From contig JAEAMQ010000051.1 of the NCBI GenBank assembly GCA_016901395.1, positions 1 to 40,613 on the forward strand: 40,613 nucleotides of DNA, given 5' to 3'. Numbering within the stretch: position 1 is the stretch's first letter; every line of letters begins with the position of its first letter. A program made the position numbers and the translations under genes. The DNA is from Prevotella sp. Lineage in GTDB: Bacteria; Bacteroidota; Bacteroidia; Bacteroidales; Bacteroidaceae. The notes beneath the pieces are model-generated. The model ran no database searches. It was not told the origin of the DNA and saw only the letters and a program-made list of their open reading frames with translations. Of this stretch, positions 16,562-24,383 are shown one piece after another.

Positions 16562-17023
16562 TTATTTATACTGGTTAATATCAATTGTCTTGGGCTTCTG
16601 AGCTGCCTTGTCGTGCTCAGCACCTTCGAAAACATAGAGATTGTCCAACAGGGCGCGACCTAAGCGACCCTTGGGCAGCATGCCCTTCACGGCGTGACGG
16701 ATAATCTTGTCTACACCACCCTCGCGAGTACGAAGCTCGGCAGGAGTGTTGAAGCGCTGTCCACCAGGATAACCGGTATAACGGGTATAGACCTTGTCGG
16801 TCTCTTTCTTACCGGAGAAAACCACCTTTTCGGCATTGATGATGATGACATTGTCACCACAATCTACATGAGGTGTGAAGTTAGGTTTGTACTTTCCGCG
16901 AATCAACTTAGCGACTTTGGAGCAGAGACGACCCACAATCTGGTCTGTAGCGTCCACTACAACCCACTCCTTATTAACCGTTTCCTTGTTGGCGGAAATA
17001 GTCTTGTAACTTAAAGTGTCCAT
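16562..17023 (-). CDS. rplM: 50S ribosomal protein L13
   Basis: A 153-residue L13 protein. Typical segments are WVVVDATDQIVGRLCSKVAKLIRGK, the GDNVIIINAEKVVFSGKK strand, and VKGMLPKGRLGRALLDNLYVF. First gene of rplM-rpsI-rpsB-tsf. It is preceded by a leader of about 200 nt that can fold into several hairpins, with a TAATTTTG promoter element at 17228-17235. Confidence 0.98.
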   Translation of the reverse strand: MDTLSYKTISANKETVNKEWVVVDATDQIVGRLCSKVAKLIRGKYKPNFTPHVDCGDNVIIINAEKVVFSGKKETDKVYTRYTGYPGGQRFNTPAELRTREGGVDKIIRHAVKGMLPKGRLGRALLDNLYVFEGAEHDKAAQKPKTIDINQYK

Positions 17024-17221
17024 TTTAAAAATTAAATTTACTACTAAAAAACGTTTTTATTACCTTGATAAACAGAGACCTCACGGCGCCTCCAGTCTAA
17101 AAGAGACCATCCATGGCTTTTGCTCTGTTGCACGGCAGATTCACTAACCACGATGTCCGGCCAAAGGCATCGCTATTAACACGGCTGTGCGTGGGGCTCT
17201 AAGTGTGCCCCGGAAATAATC
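17024..17221 (-). ncRNA. structured 5' leader of rplM, probable L13 autoregulatory leader
   Basis: The minus strand from the predicted start near 17221 down to the rplM ATG is about 200 nt and far richer in GC than its surroundings. It begins with a strong hairpin: GGGGC, nine loop bases, GCCCC. A second follows with CACG-CACAGC-CGTG. A GGCGCC palindrome comes further down, and an AT-rich stretch ends at the start codon. Ribosomal protein leaders upstream of rplM have been described for Bacteroidia by comparative genomics, and this fits in position and size. I have not aligned it to a covariance model, so the class is by inference. Confidence 0.6.
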
Positions 17222-17227
17222 GGTCTG

Positions 17228-17235
17228 CAAAATTA
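17228..17235 (-). promoter_or_regulatory. rplM operon promoter -7 element TAATTTTG
   Basis: Reads TAATTTTG on the minus strand, matching TAnnTTTG, just before the GC-rich leader begins. Beyond it, 17236-17440 is an AT-rich spacer shared with the divergent fabI promoter, with nothing else recognised. Confidence 0.6.
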
Positions 17236-17447
17236 CTCATTTTATTCTGCATCAGAGAGCTATATTCCTGCCAAAAGTCCAATATTAGCAATTATTAACT
17301 TTATTACAATTATTTAACTCCTTAAAAACGCCCAGAGCGAAAGAGTTTGGGGGATAATTGCCTTTTATGACAGCATTACCAAGGTGAGGAAATGTTGAAA
17401 TTCGTCGATTTTACGATTTTATTGTCCGATGTTTCCGATAAAAGTAG

Positions 17448-17455
17448 TAACTTTG
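17448..17455 (+). promoter_or_regulatory. fabI promoter -7 element TAACTTTG
   Basis: TAACTTTG matches TAnnTTTG and lies 26 bases before the fabI ATG. A TTG occurs upstream at a spacing of 23 bases, somewhat longer than at 9474 and 25876. Confidence 0.65.
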
Positions 17456-17481
17456 CGCCAGCTTAAAACAAATAAAAGAAT

Positions 17482-18339
17482 ATGAGCAACAATTTATTGA
17501 AAGGAAAGAGAGGTATCATCTTTGGTGCACTCAACGAGAAATCTATTGCGTGGAAAGTGGCAGAGCGTGCTGTTGAAGAGGGTGCCACCATCACGCTGTC
17601 GAATACGCCGATTGCTGTCCGCATGGGTACCGTGAGTGCTCTTTCGGAGAAGTTGAACTGCGAAGTGATTCCTGCTGATGCCACGAGTGTGGAGGATCTG
17701 GAGAATGTTTTCCGTCGCTCCATGGAGGTGCTGGGAGGCAAGATCGATTTCGTGCTCCACTCCATCGGTATGTCTCCCAACGTGCGCAAGCACCGCACCT
17801 ACGACGACCTGGACTACAAGATGCTCGGAACTACACTTGATATATCTGCTGTTTCGTTCCATAAGATGATTCAGAGTGCCAAGAAGCTCAATGCCATGAG
17901 CGAATATGGCTCTATCGTGGCCCTGACCTACGTGGCTGCCCAGCGCACCTTCTACGGCTACAACGATATGGCGGATGCCAAGGCACTGCTCGAGAGCATC
18001 GCCCGCAGCTTCGGATACATCTACGGCCGCGAACACCATGTGCGTATCAACACCATCTCGCAGTCGCCCACGATGACCACTGCCGGACAAGGCGTGAAGG
18101 GTATGGACAAGCTCTATGACTTTGCCAACCGCATGTCGCCCTTAGGCAACGCCAGCGCAGCCGAGTGTGCCGACTACTGTATCGTGATGTTCTCCGACCT
18201 CACCCGCAAGGTGACCATGCAAAACCTCTATCACGACGGTGGTTTCTCCAATGTGGGTATGAGCCTCCGCGCGATGGCCACCTATGAGAAGGGACTCGAC
18301 GAGTATAAGGACGAAGAGGGAAATATTATATACGGATAA
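17482..18339 (+). CDS. fabI: enoyl-[acyl-carrier-protein] reductase (NADH)
   Basis: A 285-residue FabI, the last reductive step of fatty-acid elongation, in the cytoplasm. The FabI-type Rossmann motif GALNEKSIAW follows RGIIF, and HSIGM lies near residue 93. The catalytic residues Tyr150, Tyr160 and Lys167 keep the spacing of E. coli FabI (Tyr146, Tyr156, Lys163). The segment RINTISQSPTMT and the FSDLTRKVT-HDGG end complete the family pattern. The protein is about 20 residues longer than the E. coli enzyme at the C-terminus. It is monocistronic, with its own promoter and terminator. Confidence 0.97.
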   Translation: MSNNLLKGKRGIIFGALNEKSIAWKVAERAVEEGATITLSNTPIAVRMGTVSALSEKLNCEVIPADATSVEDLENVFRRSMEVLGGKIDFVLHSIGMSPNVRKHRTYDDLDYKMLGTTLDISAVSFHKMIQSAKKLNAMSEYGSIVALTYVAAQRTFYGYNDMADAKALLESIARSFGYIYGREHHVRINTISQSPTMTTAGQGVKGMDKLYDFANRMSPLGNASAAECADYCIVMFSDLTRKVTMQNLYHDGGFSNVGMSLRAMATYEKGLDEYKDEEGNIIYG

Positions 18340-18415
18340 GGGTTGAGCAGACTATTGCCGACCCTTGCCCGCTCTCCTCAAGGGGAAGAAGGGGGCATCG
18401 TACTGACAAACATGC

Positions 18416-18460
18416 AAGAGCCATTCCTGCCTATGATGACAGGGGTGGCTCTTTGTTTTT
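18416..18460 (+). terminator. intrinsic terminator after fabI
   Basis: Arms AAGAGCCA (18416-18423) and TGGCTCTT (18446-18453), with an inner CCTG/CAGG pair, followed by TGTTTTTG. It lies 77 bases after the fabI stop. Confidence 0.8.
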
Positions 18461-18589
18461 GTCAAGAAATATAATCAAAAAGGTGCGTTCCGAAAAGAAA
18501 CCTTCTACGTTTGACACGTCTTGAAAAAGACAAAAATACCGAACGGGAGACAGGTTTGGGGGAGATGATTTTACGAAAAGATAGTTATC

Positions 18590-18752
18590 GCGTTGCCTTT
18601 ACTATCGAATCGCACTGCCTTTACTATCGAATCGCACCGCGATTGAGGCCTTGTTTTAGGTGAAAAACACGACTGCAGGAGGACGATTAGATAGTAAACG
18701 CACATTCAAAAAATGTCAACAAAATACAAGATGCTGATTTTCAAGGATATAC
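18590..18752 (-). repeat. dispersed intergenic element, copy 1
   Basis: Read on the minus strand, it starts with ATCAGCATCTTGTA, then TTGACA, then an ACTATCTAATCG word (18684-18695). Two GCGATTCGATAGT words follow (18623-18635, 18601-18613), lying in a 22-base direct duplication (units at 18594 and 18616). The same order of words is found at 26491-26625 and 37607-37760 on the plus strand, which defines a three-copy family. Confidence 0.7.
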
Positions 18753-18827
18753 AACGAGCCTGATTTTCGCGTATTTCTGACCGCAGGCTTTTCATTTTAA
18801 AATACGGGCTGTATGCGAAGGCAATGT

Positions 18828-19037
18828 TCAAATCTTTTCATAAGAATATACTGCCTCCACCTGTTCTGGTTCTGAAAAGCGGTAGAAGGCTGGGCTTCGA
18901 GACAGGTAGGTCATCTGCCTGCTGTCGATTATGGTGTAAGGATAGGAAGCCACCGCATGCTTTCTGGACGAATATTCCTTGAAACAAAGGGGAAAGATTC
19001 GTTTTTTTTCCTTATATTTGCAAGTATAAACGATCAA
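18828..19037 (-). other. short frame of unclear status (possible gene remnant)
   Basis: A 69-codon minus-strand frame. Its last ~45 codons look protein-like in codon choice, with words such as SRQMTYLSRSPAFYRFSEPE, while the first ~15 codons overlap the ispD promoter region on the other strand. No family is recognised. It may be the 3' remnant of a lost gene, a small real gene or chance. Confidence 0.25.
19013..19020 (+). promoter_or_regulatory. ispD promoter -7 element TATATTTG
   Basis: TATATTTG matches TAnnTTTG, 31 bases before the ispD start codon. No clear -33 word at the standard distance. Confidence 0.6.
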
Positions 19038-19051
19038 AACAGAAAGAAGAA

Positions 19052-19720
19052 ATGGATTATGTAATCATCGTGGCCGGTGGCAAGGGGCTGCGCATGGGGG
19101 GCGATTTGCCCAAGCAGTTTCTCCCCATCGGTGGCCGTCCGGTGCTGATGCGCACCATTGAGCGGTTTCACGAATACGACCCCACACTGGGTATCATCCT
19201 TGTTTTGCCCAAAGACCAGCAGGACTATTGGCGACAAATCTGTGAACAGTATGGCTTTGCGCTACCCCATGTCATCGCCGACGGTGGCGCGACGCGCTTC
19301 GAGTCGTCCAAGAACGGACTGGCGGCCATCCCCGCCGATGCTGAGGGTGTGGTGGCCATCCACGACGGTGTGCGCCCGTTTGTGTCGACAGAGGTCATCG
19401 GCCGCTGTTTCGATGCGGCGCGCGACGACTTCGCCGCCATACCGGTGATGCCGGTCACGGAGACCCTACGCTATGTCGACAGGGGTCAGGGCAACAACGT
19501 GATGCGCGACCACTTCCGCACAGTGCAGACTCCTCAGGTGTTCGACATTGCCTTGGCGCGTCAGGCTTTCGACCAGCCCGACCGCGAAACCTTCACCGAT
19601 GATGCCTCGGTCATCGAGAGTCTCGGGTGCCAGGTGACGATGGTGGAGGGCAATCGAGAGAATATCAAACTCACCACACCCTTTGATTTGAAAATAGCAG
19701 AGGTTCTGATGGGCCAATAG
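19052..19720 (+). CDS. ispD: 2-C-methyl-D-erythritol 4-phosphate cytidylyltransferase
   Basis: A 222-residue IspD, which joins CTP and methylerythritol phosphate in the non-mevalonate isoprenoid pathway. The nucleotide-binding start is [17 protein letters not shown] (about 7-23). The substrate site is [11 protein letters not shown]. Later come the conserved [11 protein letters not shown] and [12 protein letters not shown] segments with the basic-acidic [12 protein letters not shown] end. Length is normal. Another gene of the pathway, ispF, lies 13.6 kb downstream at 33312, so the two are not in one operon. It is followed by a palindromic element. Confidence 0.97.
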   Translation: MDYVIIVAGGKGLRMGGDLPKQFLPIGGRPVLMRTIERFHEYDPTLGIILVLPKDQQDYWRQICEQYGFALPHVIADGGATRFESSKNGLAAIPADAEGVVAIHDGVRPFVSTEVIGRCFDAARDDFAAIPVMPVTETLRYVDRGQGNNVMRDHFRTVQTPQVFDIALARQAFDQPDRETFTDDASVIESLGCQVTMVEGNRENIKLTTPFDLKIAEVLMGQ

Positions 19721-19768
19721 CTTATCCTCCAAGAATGATGGAATGAGAACATAAGTACAAAATTTTTT

Positions 19769-19970
19769 ATCAAAATGACAAAACGATTTGTTTTTTGGCC
19801 AATGACATAAGAAACGCAAGCGTTTCAAAATGACAGACCAATCACACCGAATCGTTGTTTGGACAGCCATCGGACATATCTACATGTCATTATGAAACGC
19901 TTGCGTTTCTTTTGTCAGAAAATACCAATGGACAGTCTTTTGTCATTATGAAAAAACATTTTGTCATTGT
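19769..19970. repeat. MITE-like element with 32-bp inverted repeats
   Basis: Positions 19804-19835 and 19885-19916 are inverted repeats identical at 30 of 32 positions. Each arm contains its own hairpin GAAACGC-AA/TT-GCGTTTC. Outside the arms further copies of TTTTGTCATT and its complement face inward (19771-19785 and 19939-19970), so the whole 200 bases may be one nested palindromic element. It lies between ispD and recG; the element has no coding capacity and no target duplication is obvious. Confidence 0.7.
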
Positions 19971-20005
19971 GTTTTAATAACAACTCCTTCTTAACTCCTC
20001 CACAA

Positions 20006-22108
20006 ATGACCAGCATCTTAGATCAAGACATCATGTACCTCGCGGGCGTAGGACCCAAAAAGAAAGAGATATTGAGTTCCCAACTCCATATCCAGACATG
20101 GCGTGACCTGCTGGAATACTACCCCTACAAATATGTAGACCGCACCAAAATATACACCATCGACGAGTTGCGGGGTGACATGCCCTTTGTGCAGGTCAAG
20201 GGAAAGATACTCAGCTTTGAGGAGTTCTCTACCGGACCACGCAAGAAACGCATCGTCGGGCACTTCACCGACGGGCGTGGCGTGGTCGACCTCGTGTGGT
20301 TCAACGGGGCACAATACATCTATAAGAATTATAAGATCGGGGAGGAATATATCGTCTTCGGCAAGCCCAGCGTGTTTCAAGGACGCTATCAGTTTGCCCA
20401 TCCCGAGATGGAACGCGCCGCCGATGTGAAGATAGAGGACATGGGAATGCAGCCTTATTACATCACCACAGAGAAGATGAAGGATCGCGGAATGATGTCG
20501 AGGGCGGTCGAAAAACTAACCAAGGCCCTCGTGACAAGGATACCGGAGGGCGCAATTCAGGAATCGCTGCTACCATCAATGATATCCCGATTACACCTGA
20601 TATCGCGCGAAGACGCATTCCGAAAAATACACTATCCACAAACATTAGATGATGTACAGCGTGCGCAGGTGCGTCTGAAGTTCGAGGAACTCTTTTATGT
20701 GCAACTCAATATCCTGCGTTATGCCTCCGAACATCGGCAGAAATACAAGGGCTATGTCTTTGGAAAGATAGGCGAAATGTTCAACACTTTCTTCGCCGAG
20801 AAGCTTCCTTTTGACCTCACCGGAGCACAGAAACGGGTGATGCATGAGATCAGAGACGACATGCGTTCGGATCATCAGATGAACCGGTTGCTGCAGGGTG
20901 ATGTCGGCTCGGGTAAGACTCTGGTGGCCCTGCTCACCATGCTCATTGCCATAGACAATGGTTTTCAGGCGTGCATCATGGCCCCCACGGAGATTCTTGC
21001 GGAACAACACCTGGACACGATACGTGAGTTTCTGGGTGACATGCCATTGCGCGTAGAAATCCTCACGGGCATCGTGAAGGGCAAACGGAGGCGTGAGGTG
21101 CTCGAGGGACTGGCCGAAGGGACGGTCAATATCCTTGTCGGCACGCACGCGGTGATAGAAGATACGGTGCAGTTCAAGCGGCTCGGCGTGGCCGTTGTCG
21201 ACGAGCAGCATCGATTTGGAGTGGCTCAGCGCGCACGCCTTTGGGCGAAAAGTGAGAATCCGCCGCACATCCTCGTGATGACTGCGACACCCATTCCCCG
21301 CACGTTGGCAATGACCATCTACGGCGATCTCGACGTGAGCGTCATTGATGAACTGCCTCCCGGCCGAAAGCCGATTATGACCATTCACAAGTATGACAAC
21401 CAGACAACTACATTATATAATGGTATACGTCAGCAGATTCACGAGGGACGGCAGGTATATATCGTCTTCCCGCTGATTGAGGAAAGTGAGAAAATAGACC
21501 TGAAAAACCTCGAAGACGGGTACCAAAGCCTTTGCGAGATCTTCCCGGAGTTCCGTCTGAGCAAGGTGCATGGGCGCATGAAGTCGAAGGAAAAGGAAGC
21601 GGAGATGCAGAAATTTGTGAGTGGTGAGACGCAGATTTTGGTAGCCACGACGGTGATTGAGGTAGGTGTCAACGTACCCAACGCATCGGTGATGGTCATT
21701 CTGGAGGCCCAGCGGTTTGGACTTTCGCAGCTCCATCAGCTCCGCGGGCGTGTCGGCCGTGGTGCCGACCAGAGCTATTGCATCCTTGTGACGGGCTACG
21801 AACTGGCTGCAGAAACCCGCAAACGCATTGACATCATGTGCGAAACCAACGACGGATTTCGCATTGCCGAGGCCGACTTGAAACTCCGCGGCCCCGGCGA
21901 TCTGGAGGGAACGGCACAGAGTGGCATGGCTTTCGACCTGAAAATCGCCGATATTGCCCGCGACGGACAACTCGTTCAGATGGCCCGCGACGAAGCACAG
22001 CGCATCATAAGTGATGACCCACAATGCAACAAACCGGAATATTCCATGCTTTGGAGACATTTAAATGAATTGCGGAAAACAAATATAAACTGGTCCGCAA
22101 TCAGCTAA
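20006..22108 (+). CDS. recG: ATP-dependent DNA helicase RecG
   Basis: A 700-residue RecG, a branched-DNA translocase that remodels stalled forks and recombination intermediates. The N-terminal wedge/OB region (about 1-150) precedes the helicase core. Key motifs are: a Q-like motif LTGAQKRVMHEI; Walker A GDVGSGKT (298-305); the APTEILAEQH motif; Walker B DEQH (399-402); TAT (426-428) in MTATPIPRTLAMTIYGDLD; ATTVIEVGVNVPNA; and the QLRGRVGRG motif. Near the end, GDLEGTAQSG is RecG-specific. I chose ATG 20006 (MTSILDQDIMYLAGVGPKK), as the family N-terminus begins there; the frame is open 15 codons earlier into the palindromic element. Confidence 0.97.
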   Translation: MTSILDQDIMYLAGVGPKKKEILSSQLHIQTWRDLLEYYPYKYVDRTKIYTIDELRGDMPFVQVKGKILSFEEFSTGPRKKRIVGHFTDGRGVVDLVWFNGAQYIYKNYKIGEEYIVFGKPSVFQGRYQFAHPEMERAADVKIEDMGMQPYYITTEKMKDRGMMSRAVEKLTKALVTRIPEGAIQESLLPSMISRLHLISREDAFRKIHYPQTLDDVQRAQVRLKFEELFYVQLNILRYASEHRQKYKGYVFGKIGEMFNTFFAEKLPFDLTGAQKRVMHEIRDDMRSDHQMNRLLQGDVGSGKTLVALLTMLIAIDNGFQACIMAPTEILAEQHLDTIREFLGDMPLRVEILTGIVKGKRRREVLEGLAEGTVNILVGTHAVIEDTVQFKRLGVAVVDEQHRFGVAQRARLWAKSENPPHILVMTATPIPRTLAMTIYGDLDVSVIDELPPGRKPIMTIHKYDNQTTTLYNGIRQQIHEGRQVYIVFPLIEESEKIDLKNLEDGYQSLCEIFPEFRLSKVHGRMKSKEKEAEMQKFVSGETQILVATTVIEVGVNVPNASVMVILEAQRFGLSQLHQLRGRVGRGADQSYCILVTGYELAAETRKRIDIMCETNDGFRIAEADLKLRGPGDLEGTAQSGMAFDLKIADIARDGQLVQMARDEAQRIISDDPQCNKPEYSMLWRHLNELRKTNINWSAIS

Positions 22109-22415
22109 ACAGTAAGAAATCAGCCTCTTTTCGAGGTAAGCTAAAAGCATTATCCAAGGCAGAAAAGCGTGTGTTTTGTACTATTTTCAGTTGTGGAATA
22201 ATATTTGATAAAATGTTAAGTTTACCCTTAAAAATAAAAGATTGTGTTAAATAGAGCAGATTTTTTGTTATAATTCGAACAAAAAGCACAATTTTTTATT
22301 ATCTTTGCGAAGTCTTCATATAAAATAGAAGTGCTCTCGTTTTGTTCTCTATTTTTACTCTTGGGGTCGACCTTTTCCCCAAAAGACTTAAACCTAAGAT
22401 ATTAATTGAATATTT
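22109..22415. other. 307-bp intergenic stretch: recG 3' end and M23 peptidase leader
   Basis: AT-rich. A promoter element TATCTTTG lies at 22300-22307. The 100-base leader that follows contains a hairpin TTGGGG (22361-22366) with CCCCAA (22377-22382) just before the start region. A weak CCTC-GAGG pair follows the recG stop. Nothing else seen. Confidence 0.65.
22300..22307 (+). promoter_or_regulatory. M23 peptidase promoter -7 element TATCTTTG
   Basis: TATCTTTG fits TAnnTTTG and would give a leader of about 100 nt with a small GGGG/CCCC hairpin. Confidence 0.6.
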
Positions 22416-23384
22416 ATGACTTTTTCAAAGACGGTTAAGACCCTTACTATATCACTGTTGTTTGCATTGGCTTCGGAGCCGGTTGCAGGACAAGATCTGC
22501 TGGCCCGACAAGCGCCGGTGGACCGACGTGCCAAGAAACTTGATTCTATTGAGATTAAGAACGTTGCCGCAAGAGAAAACCTTCAGTCTCCCGCAGCTCA
22601 ACTTTATGGAGACGACTGGGATAATAGATATGCTCATCGCACTACCGAGCTGCCCGATTCTTTCATCGTCAACCTTCGTCACTTCTGCATGCCCACACCG
22701 AGTCGTGTCGTGACAAGCAACTTTGGTAGCCGCTGGGGACGCTCTCACAAGGGCTTAGACATCAAGGTTTACATCGGCGATACGATCCGAGCTGCCTTCT
22801 CGGGCAAAGTGCGTGTCGTGAGATATGAGGGTGGAGGCTATGGAAAGTATGTGGTGATACGCCACCCCAACGGCCTGGAGACCATCTACGGACATCTCTC
22901 CAAGCAGCTTGTAACAGAGAATGAGAATGTCCGTGCGGGTGAGCCCATCGGCCTTGGAGGCAACACGGGCCGAAGCACCGGTTCTCATCTTCACTTCGAA
23001 ACGCGTCTCTGTGGAGTGGCATTAAACCCTGCTCTGTTCTTTGATTTCCGCAATCAGGATGTTGTTGCAGACCAAGTGCTGTTCCGTAAAGATAGTTATG
23101 AGCGCGAGTCTATTATCGCCACACGCGAGCGTGGAAAGATTGGCAATGGTGGATACACAAGAGATCAGATCTATGGCGAGGTGGGACACAGCGACGACAA
23201 CATGCCTTCGGAGGTTAGACAAGCTGTCAATCAGCCCGAGCGCGTATACTACAAAGTCACCAAGGGCGACACGCTTGAGTCTATCGCACAGAAGTGTGGC
23301 GTGACCGTAGAGACGCTTTGCCGCCTGAATGGCTATCGAAAGAATCAGCGAGTACGCCCTGGACAGATTATCCGCTACGTATAG
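22416..23384 (+). CDS. secreted M23 metallopeptidase with C-terminal LysM domain
   Basis: A 322-residue envelope protein. A signal peptide (about residues 1-26, ending EPVAGQ) is followed by a linker and a lysostaphin-type M23 domain. Zinc ligands and catalytic residues are visible: His111 and Asp115 in HKGLD, His160 in YGHLSK, and His191 and His193 in the HLHFE motif. All are present, so an active endopeptidase on peptidoglycan cross-links is expected, unlike degenerate EnvC/NlpD types. The C-terminal 45 residues are a LysM peptidoglycan-binding domain (YYKVTKGDTLESIAQKCGV, then LNG, ending VRPGQIIRYV). It is monocistronic, with a promoter 110 bases upstream and a very strong terminator. Confidence 0.95.
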   Translation: MTFSKTVKTLTISLLFALASEPVAGQDLLARQAPVDRRAKKLDSIEIKNVAARENLQSPAAQLYGDDWDNRYAHRTTELPDSFIVNLRHFCMPTPSRVVTSNFGSRWGRSHKGLDIKVYIGDTIRAAFSGKVRVVRYEGGGYGKYVVIRHPNGLETIYGHLSKQLVTENENVRAGEPIGLGGNTGRSTGSHLHFETRLCGVALNPALFFDFRNQDVVADQVLFRKDSYERESIIATRERGKIGNGGYTRDQIYGEVGHSDDNMPSEVRQAVNQPERVYYKVTKGDTLESIAQKCGVTVETLCRLNGYRKNQRVRPGQIIRYV

Positions 23385-23441
23385 AATACCGACAAGCACC
23401 ATGTGCTGAAACATACTATAGGCTGTCGAGTGCAGCCTAAA

Positions 23442-23487
23442 GGAACCGCCCGACTGAACGATTGCTCAGTCGGGCGGTTCCTCTTTT
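23442..23487 (+). terminator. intrinsic terminator after the M23 peptidase gene
   Basis: A perfect 16-base inverted repeat (23442-23457 with 23466-23481) with an 8-base loop and TCTTTT after it, 57 bases after the stop codon. The rest of the gap to 23606 shows nothing. Confidence 0.92.
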
Positions 23488-23606
23488 ACCATTCTCTTAC
23501 TTGAAAACAAACGGAGTTTGGAGTTGAAATCATTGACAGGGTCATGCCCGTGTAAAGGAGAAAAACATGGAAAAACCCTGCAACGACCTCCCCTTTCCTG
23601 TTTCTC

Positions 23607-24383
23607 CTATCGCTTGACTATTGCTCTGACAACAAACCACAGATGCATCCCCACCGTGGCAAAGAACCCATAGTGCCGGCTCATCACCTTGAACCGCTCT
23701 ATCAGCGATGCCCGATGGTTTTTGATGCTCATACCGCCGTCCAGATAGTTTACCAAGACTTCGTTTACATTTCTCAATACAAGCTGTCTTTCCTCTGCTG
23801 TTTTCATGATTCGTATGCACCAATCCACATCGGCTGAATAGCGAAAACGCAAGTCGTAAAGGTTTTCCCGGGCCAGATCCGTGCGTGCATAAAACGACTG
23901 ATGACACACCAGCATGCCCTGCCTGAACGATTTCCAGCTGAGCGTCGAAGGCGGGCGAAGTCTGCGATGACGCAAGAGGAAGCCCTCGTCGTTGACGATA
24001 TCGGCATCGCCGTAGAGCACTCCCGGCAGTGCCTCTCCATCGGCAAAGCTCGCCGCAACGTGCTCTAAAGTCTCCGATGAGGGGAAAACATCGCCGGCAT
24101 TGAGAAACACCAGATAGTCGCCCGTGGCCTTCATGATGCCCTTGTTCATCGCATCATAGAGACCATTGTCCTTCTCCGACACCATCAGCACCCGATGGCC
24201 GCTGTCGCTCTCGTCTGACTTCAGCTTGTAGTCCTGAGCCAATGCCATCGTCTTATCCTTTGAAAGACCGTCTAAGATAAGATGCTCGACATTGGGAAAC
24301 GACTGTTCATACACACTGTCGAGCGTGCGTTGCAACTCATGTTCCGCATTAAATGTGCAGGTGATGACGCTGAAGGTAATCAT
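23607..24383 (-). CDS. glycosyltransferase family 2 (WcaE-like)
   Basis: A 258-residue GT-A fold glycosyltransferase. The N-terminal FSVITCTFNAEHELQRTLDS strand and HLILDGLSKDKT precede EKDNGLYDAMNKGIMKATG and the donor site FLNAGD (a variant DxD). A later CHQSFYAR and Asp/Trp-rich YSADVDWCIRI complete the WcaE-like pattern. The end is mildly hydrophobic and may associate with the membrane. Its ATG overlaps the stop codon of the upstream glycosyltransferase (ATGA), so both are translated together. They probably assemble a surface polysaccharide or glycoprotein glycan; acceptor unknown. Confidence 0.9.
   Translation of the reverse strand: MITFSVITCTFNAEHELQRTLDSVYEQSFPNVEHLILDGLSKDKTMALAQDYKLKSDESDSGHRVLMVSEKDNGLYDAMNKGIMKATGDYLVFLNAGDVFPSSETLEHVAASFADGEALPGVLYGDADIVNDEGFLLRHRRLRPPSTLSWKSFRQGMLVCHQSFYARTDLARENLYDLRFRYSADVDWCIRIMKTAEERQLVLRNVNEVLVNYLDGGMSIKNHRASLIERFKVMSRHYGFFATVGMHLWFVVRAIVKR

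Larger units (their letters stand above)
18340..19051. other. 712-bp intergenic stretch between fabI and ispD
   Basis: Holds the fabI terminator (18416-18460), a copy of the dispersed ACTAT(C/G)(G/T)AATCG element (about 18590-18752), an unresolved short minus-strand frame (18828-19037) and the ispD promoter element (19013-19020). Positions 18461-18590 show nothing I recognise. Confidence 0.7.

Noticed and set aside
19769..19970. Complete insertion sequence between ispD and recG
   Set aside because: The element is about 200 bases with inverted repeats but has no transposase frame, so at most it is non-autonomous.
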